Below, piece by piece: positions 62,525-64,000 of a stretch of DNA of 64,000 bases. Position 1 is the first letter of the stretch; every line of letters begins with the position of its first letter. A program made the translations under genes and the position numbers. The DNA is from Sarcina ventriculi (GTDB lineage: Bacteria > Bacillota > Clostridia > Clostridiales > Clostridiaceae). The stretch spans positions 124,001-188,000 of the forward strand of contig NZ_UAUL01000010.1 in the NCBI RefSeq assembly GCF_900456775.1. The letters run 5' to 3'. Below the pieces are notes generated by a model. The model did no database searches, had not been told where the DNA came from, and worked only from the letters and a program-made list of their open reading frames with translations.

Positions 62525-63883
62525 TTATTTAAATTCTCTATGAAGAATTTCTCCTTTTTGTGGATTGTTGAAATCATCAATAGAATTAATACCTAGTGAT
62601 TCAAGTATTTTTTCGGTCGTATCGCTATGAAGAGGCATCTTTATAGCAGAATCAAAAGCACAATTATCTACAAAGACTTTACCTTGGTTTGCTGGAATTA
62701 AAGCTTTAGGACCTCCAACACATCCTCCAACACAACCCATACCTTCTAAAAAGTTTGCATCCAATTTACCTTCTAAAGCATCTTGCAGAATTTTTTTACA
62801 ATCTTTAATTCCGTGAACTTGGGCAGTTTTTAAAAATTTAAATTTTTTTGGATATACTTCTTCAATAACATCTGAAATAGCCTTGGAAACACCACCAGTT
62901 CGTGCATAGAGCCTACCACCTCTAGATACATAATCTTTAGATGGAATTCCATTTAAATTTTCTGGATGAATGTCTAAAGATTTAAATATTGTATTTAATT
63001 CTTCAAAAGTTAGTACGAAATCGACATCACCTATCAAGTCTTTTTCTTTAGCTTCAGCTTTTTTAGCAATGCATGGACCAATAAAAACGATTTTTGCATC
63101 CTTATTGATATTTTTTATTATTCTAGCAGCTGCTATCATAGGAGAAACAGATGGAGATAAATCTTTAACTAAATCATGATAAACTTTCTTTAGCATTCCA
63201 ACCCATATAGGACAACAACATGATGTTATCATTAAGTCATGTTTAGGATCATTTACATGCTTATTAAATTCAAAAGCTTCTTTTATAGTTAAAATATCAG
63301 CTGCAAAAGCAACTTCAACCATATCTGTAAAACCGATTTTTATAAAGGCCTCTCTTAACATATCTAATGTTACAGTAGGACCAAATTGCCCGATAATTGC
63401 AGGAGCTACGCATGCAACAACAGTTTTATTGTTTTTTAAAAGATCAATAATTGGAAGTATTTCAACTTTATCAAGATATTTACCATCTTTACAAGCATCA
63501 ATACATTTTCCGCAACTTTCACAAAGTGAGTCATTAATTTTTGTTATTTTTTCATTATTATCATAAAAAATTGCATCAAAAGGGCAACAAATTTGACATT
63601 GAAATTTACCATTTTTGTCAGTTAAACAATCATCAGAGCATTTACTTTTTAGTTTTTCTACAATTTTTTTATTGGCTGTATATCTTGTTATAGCTTTTTT
63701 TAAGTTGTACTTATAATTATTATCAAATGGCACCGTAACACCACAAAGAGATGTTATTATCTCGAAAGTTTCTTGTGGAGATTTTTCATGACAAGTTATA
63801 AGATTATCTAAAGTTTTATCAAAAGTATCATTATAATAAGCCTTTATTAGGGTATTTAATAAATCGCTATATTTACTATTCAT
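62525..63883 (-). CDS. Second [FeFe]-hydrogenase, group-B-like
   Basis: 452 aa. N-terminal [4Fe-4S] ligands C82/C86/C96/C99 (CSDDC, CQICC) and C121-C131 (CESCGKCIDAC) precede the H-cluster domain. L1 is TSCCCPIW (220-227), L2 GPCIAKK (269-275) and L3 GMGCVGGCVGGP (380-391). These L2 and L3 forms fit the group B (CpII-like) lineage rather than the CpI type, and L1 has a third Cys. Direction of catalysis cannot be read from sequence; some group B enzymes favour H2 uptake. It depends on HydEGF at 17-21 kb. ATG after GAGGATTAA. Monocistronic. Confidence 0.85.
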   Translation of the reverse strand: MNSKYSDLLNTLIKAYYNDTFDKTLDNLITCHEKSPQETFEIITSLCGVTVPFDNNYKYNLKKAITRYTANKKIVEKLKSKCSDDCLTDKNGKFQCQICCPFDAIFYDNNEKITKINDSLCESCGKCIDACKDGKYLDKVEILPIIDLLKNNKTVVACVAPAIIGQFGPTVTLDMLREAFIKIGFTDMVEVAFAADILTIKEAFEFNKHVNDPKHDLMITSCCCPIWVGMLKKVYHDLVKDLSPSVSPMIAAARIIKNINKDAKIVFIGPCIAKKAEAKEKDLIGDVDFVLTFEELNTIFKSLDIHPENLNGIPSKDYVSRGGRLYARTGGVSKAISDVIEEVYPKKFKFLKTAQVHGIKDCKKILQDALEGKLDANFLEGMGCVGGCVGGPKALIPANQGKVFVDNCAFDSAIKMPLHSDTTEKILESLGINSIDDFNNPQKGEILHREFK

Positions 63884-64000
63884 AATTTAATCCTCTCATA
63901 TTTTTAATCTTATTTTTAATATGCAACAAAACAATAATTATTATACTGTTTTTTTAATTATAGGAAATTTATTATGTTAATATTTTTAAATAAAAGAAAT
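63884..64000 (-). promoter_or_regulatory. Upstream region of the group-B-like hydrogenase
   Basis: 117 AT-rich bases to the window edge. It holds the SD GAGGAT and presumably the promoter on the minus strand. I see no clear Rex-type palindrome (TTGTTAA-N4-TTAACAA). Confidence 0.3.

Overview
The window is very AT-rich, uses GTG and TTG starts freely and has strong AGGAGG-type ribosome binding sites. Its gene content is that of a strict anaerobe: two [FeFe]-hydrogenases with their HydE/HydG/HydF maturases, a formate dehydrogenase, many ferredoxin-type proteins and oxygen-sensitive radical-SAM enzymes. This fits Clostridium sensu stricto; I do not assign a species. I see no rRNA, tRNA, CRISPR array, insertion sequence or prophage block. 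Almost all genes are intact chromosomal genes, with one clear frameshifted gene (46022-46371) and one suspicious reading-frame junction (59865-59871).

Layout. 1-13 kb: MGT-type glycosyltransferase, nitronate monooxygenase/FabK-like enzyme, LtaS-type lipoteichoic acid synthase facing a signal peptidase I, a PRK06851-type ATPase, a VC0807-like membrane protein, IlvE, DbpA-type RNA helicase, a DUF2334-like membrane-anchored protein and glutamate dehydrogenase. 13.7-17.4 kb: a 1239-residue protein with four AAA+-like modules and a SHOCT-like tail. 17.4-21.7 kb: TM1266-type regulator, hydE, hydG and hydF behind a leader that looks like a transcription attenuator. 22.2-29 kb: a TPP riboswitch and thiS-thiF-thiG-thiH-tenI/thiE-thiC, then a separate thiD-thiE fusion. 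29-38.7 kb: secreted SH3/GH24 lysozyme, two tandem MFS exporters with a TetR-style operator pair, a divergent DExD helicase, cyanase, a 34-residue membrane microprotein and two HtrA-fold pseudoproteases. 38.9-43.5 kb: hemA-hemC-cobA/hemD-hemB. 43.5-46.4 kb: flavodoxin-like reductase, CNNM/CorC-type protein and a frameshifted DUF2294 gene. 46.5-53.6 kb: fdhA-fdhD-hydN-hydA-hydN2, an operon resembling the hydrogen-dependent CO2 reductase / soluble formate-hydrogen lyase, followed by moaA and a MOSC gene that fit molybdopterin supply. 53.8-54.6 kb: HAD phosphatase. 54.8-62.5 kb: the most unusual block, described below. 62.5-63.9 kb: a second, group-B-like [FeFe]-hydrogenase.

The best candidate for an undescribed system is 54705-62477. 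It has a MotA/ZorA-like proton channel with a long cytoplasmic tail, a MotB/ZorB-like OmpA-domain partner, and three proteins I do not recognise, in one tight operon. The first ribosome binding site overlaps one arm of a perfect 16-bp inverted repeat in the leader. ORF 4 ends at an A AAA AAG heptamer from which a -1 shift leads directly into ORF 5, which has no good start signal of its own. The stator pair resembles the membrane motor of Zorya anti-phage systems, but none of the known Zorya effectors (ZorC, ZorD, ZorE) is recognisable, and there is no surrounding defence island. A defence role is therefore an inference, and an envelope role is equally open.
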